DNA of 64,000 nucleotides from Arthrobacter zhaoxinii (lineage in GTDB: Bacteria; Actinomycetota; Actinomycetes; Actinomycetales; Micrococcaceae). The notes under the pieces were generated by a model. The model was not told where the DNA came from, searched no databases, and saw only the letters and a list, made by a program, of their open reading frames with translations. This document shows, piece by piece, positions 63,496-64,000 of the stretch (its first letter is position 1; every line of letters starts with the position of its first letter). The stretch spans positions 1-64,000 of the forward strand of contig NZ_JANFLT010000007.1 in assembly GCF_024385505.1 (NCBI RefSeq), in the 5' to 3' direction. A program made the position numbers and the translations under genes.

Positions 63496-63629
63496 CCTTC
63501 CGTACAGCTGATGCTGGCTCCACACCACCTTCCGTACAGCCGATGCTGGCTAAGTGGGTCCCAGGCCGCATTTGCTGTACGGAAGCTGTTGGCCCAGGAC
63601 GTCGGGAACGCATCAGCTGTACAGAAGGC
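63496..63629. repeat. cluster of direct and inverted repeats (CTTCCGTACAGC core)
   Basis: Two direct copies (63496-63519 and 63528-63551) share 23 of 24 bases around TTCCGTACAGCTGATGCTGG. A short inverted copy (GCTGTACGGAAG, 63574-63585) and a 20-nt inverted copy (63610-63629) follow, with TGTACAG in the last. The block could fold into a large stem. It lies in the non-coding gap between tRNA-Ser and the next gene. Confidence 0.75.
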
Positions 63630-63687
63630 GTCCCTGAGTACAGCGCTTCGCCTAGGGGCGGGCAGGAATTGCTGAAGAGGCCAAATA

Positions 63688-63706
63688 ACTTAGGCTTGTC
63701 CTAAGT
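63688..63706. promoter_or_regulatory. palindromic operator-like site upstream of lipoprotein gene
   Basis: ACTTAGG-CTTGT-CCTAAGT is a perfect 7-bp inverted repeat, 39 nt before the start of the next gene. It recalls metal-regulator boxes (TTAGG...CCTAA), but the 5-nt gap is shorter than in DtxR/IdeR sites. Confidence 0.45.
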
Positions 63707-63745
63707 AATTGCGTCCGCAGTCCCCCACCGCATCGGAGCCGCAGC

Positions 63746-64000
63746 ATGTCCCCCCGCATTCAGCCCACCTCTTTCCCGAAGCCGGTCCGCCTGGCAGCAC
63801 TCACCCTCGGACTCGCCGCTGCGCTCACCGGGTGCGCCGCCGGGGACGACGACGACCACGACGAGCCGGCGTCGAACACCGGCATGCACGGGGTGTCCGA
63901 ACAGACCGCCGAGCGCGTGGTCCAGGTCAGCTCCGTCCATCCCGAAACCGGCATGACCCTGATCGAAGGCCCGACTTTCGGGCCCGACGGCGGCCTGTTC
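63746..64000 (+). CDS. lipoprotein, 5' part (runs off the window)
   Basis: 85 codons are visible. ATG 63746 follows GGAG by 7 nt. A basic N-terminus, hydrophobic stretch and lipobox LTGC predict a lipoprotein. The mature start is highly acidic (DDDDHDE, possibly metal-binding), followed by VSSVHPETGMTLIEGPTFGP, which looks like the first blade of an SMP-30/gluconolactonase-type beta-propeller. The product name is tentative, as most of the gene is missing. Confidence 0.55.
   Translation, partial: MSPRIQPTSFPKPVRLAALTLGLAAALTGCAAGDDDDHDEPASNTGMHGVSEQTAERVVQVSSVHPETGMTLIEGPTFGPDGGLF

Noticed and set aside
63688-63706. DtxR/IdeR iron box
   Set aside because: The TTAGG and CCTAA half-sites are only 5 nt apart, against 9 in the 19-bp consensus; kept only as an unidentified palindrome.
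1-64000. CRISPR array, insertion sequence, prophage or integrase
   Set aside because: No regularly spaced repeats, transposase, recombinase or phage genes were recognised on either strand.

Overview
The window is high-GC actinobacterial DNA and looks like the chromosome of a motile Micrococcaceae member close to Arthrobacter. The evidence is the GlgE-pathway operon, the carD-ispD-ispF-cysS-rlmB block facing an LpqE-type lipoprotein, senX3-regX3 opposite phoU, a bacterial proteasome activator (Bpa), and many GTG starts with a TANNNT element 6-7 nt upstream, typical of leaderless transcripts. Genus is inferred from gene content and order only.

Layout. 1-320: 5' end, leader and promoter of an rRNA operon leaving to the left. 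530-13282: alpha-glucan metabolism, with glgE-treS-(mak-glgB) as one operon in which maltokinase and branching enzyme form one open frame, glgP divergent and glgX convergent. 13338-17702: rlmB, cysS, ispF, ispD, carD. 17959-21261: lpqE-like lipoprotein, regX3-senX3 and phoU, with an 11-nt-phased PHO-box array between the last two. 21344-28670: gpmA, a methyltransferase, DUF2516, a cystathionine synthase/lyase, tmk-holB, a Tap-type peptidase and tRNA-Thr(CGT). 29037-57230: a complete-looking Gram-positive flagellar cluster. 57295-64000: aldo/keto reductase, an unknown gene with bpa, cstA-ybdD, a quinone oxidoreductase, tRNA-Ser(TGA), a repeat cluster and the start of a lipoprotein gene.

The flagellar cluster runs from fliA (53758) down to csrA on the minus strand, and flgN-flgK-flgL-fliW run on the plus strand. 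It encodes the export gate and ATPase, MS and C rings, proximal rod, hook, stator, filament, cap and chaperones, sigma-28 (FliA), and both halves of a CsrA/FliW switch at its two ends. No che genes, flgM, flgF/flgG, fliL or flhG are seen here.

The most interesting signal is regulatory. Four sites match [T][AT]AC-N15-GCCGATA[AG] (before fliC, flgB, fliM and flgN) and two degenerate ones lie before flbD and fliD, which divides the cluster into a sigma-28 regulon. The predicted transcripts of fliC, flgB and flgN, and probably fliD, begin almost at once with a hairpin presenting GGA in its loop, the hallmark of a CsrA site. The fliC leader has a second GGA site on its Shine-Dalgarno, and the flgB leader has two tandem ACGGAU-loop hairpins. 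I infer that CsrA/FliW gates the rod, junction, cap and filament operons and not only flagellin. Other points of interest are a P-loop-less FlhF-like protein, an NlpC/P60 hydrolase without a signal peptide in the rod/hook operon, a FliM without its CheY-binding peptide, and an unknown gene paired with bpa.
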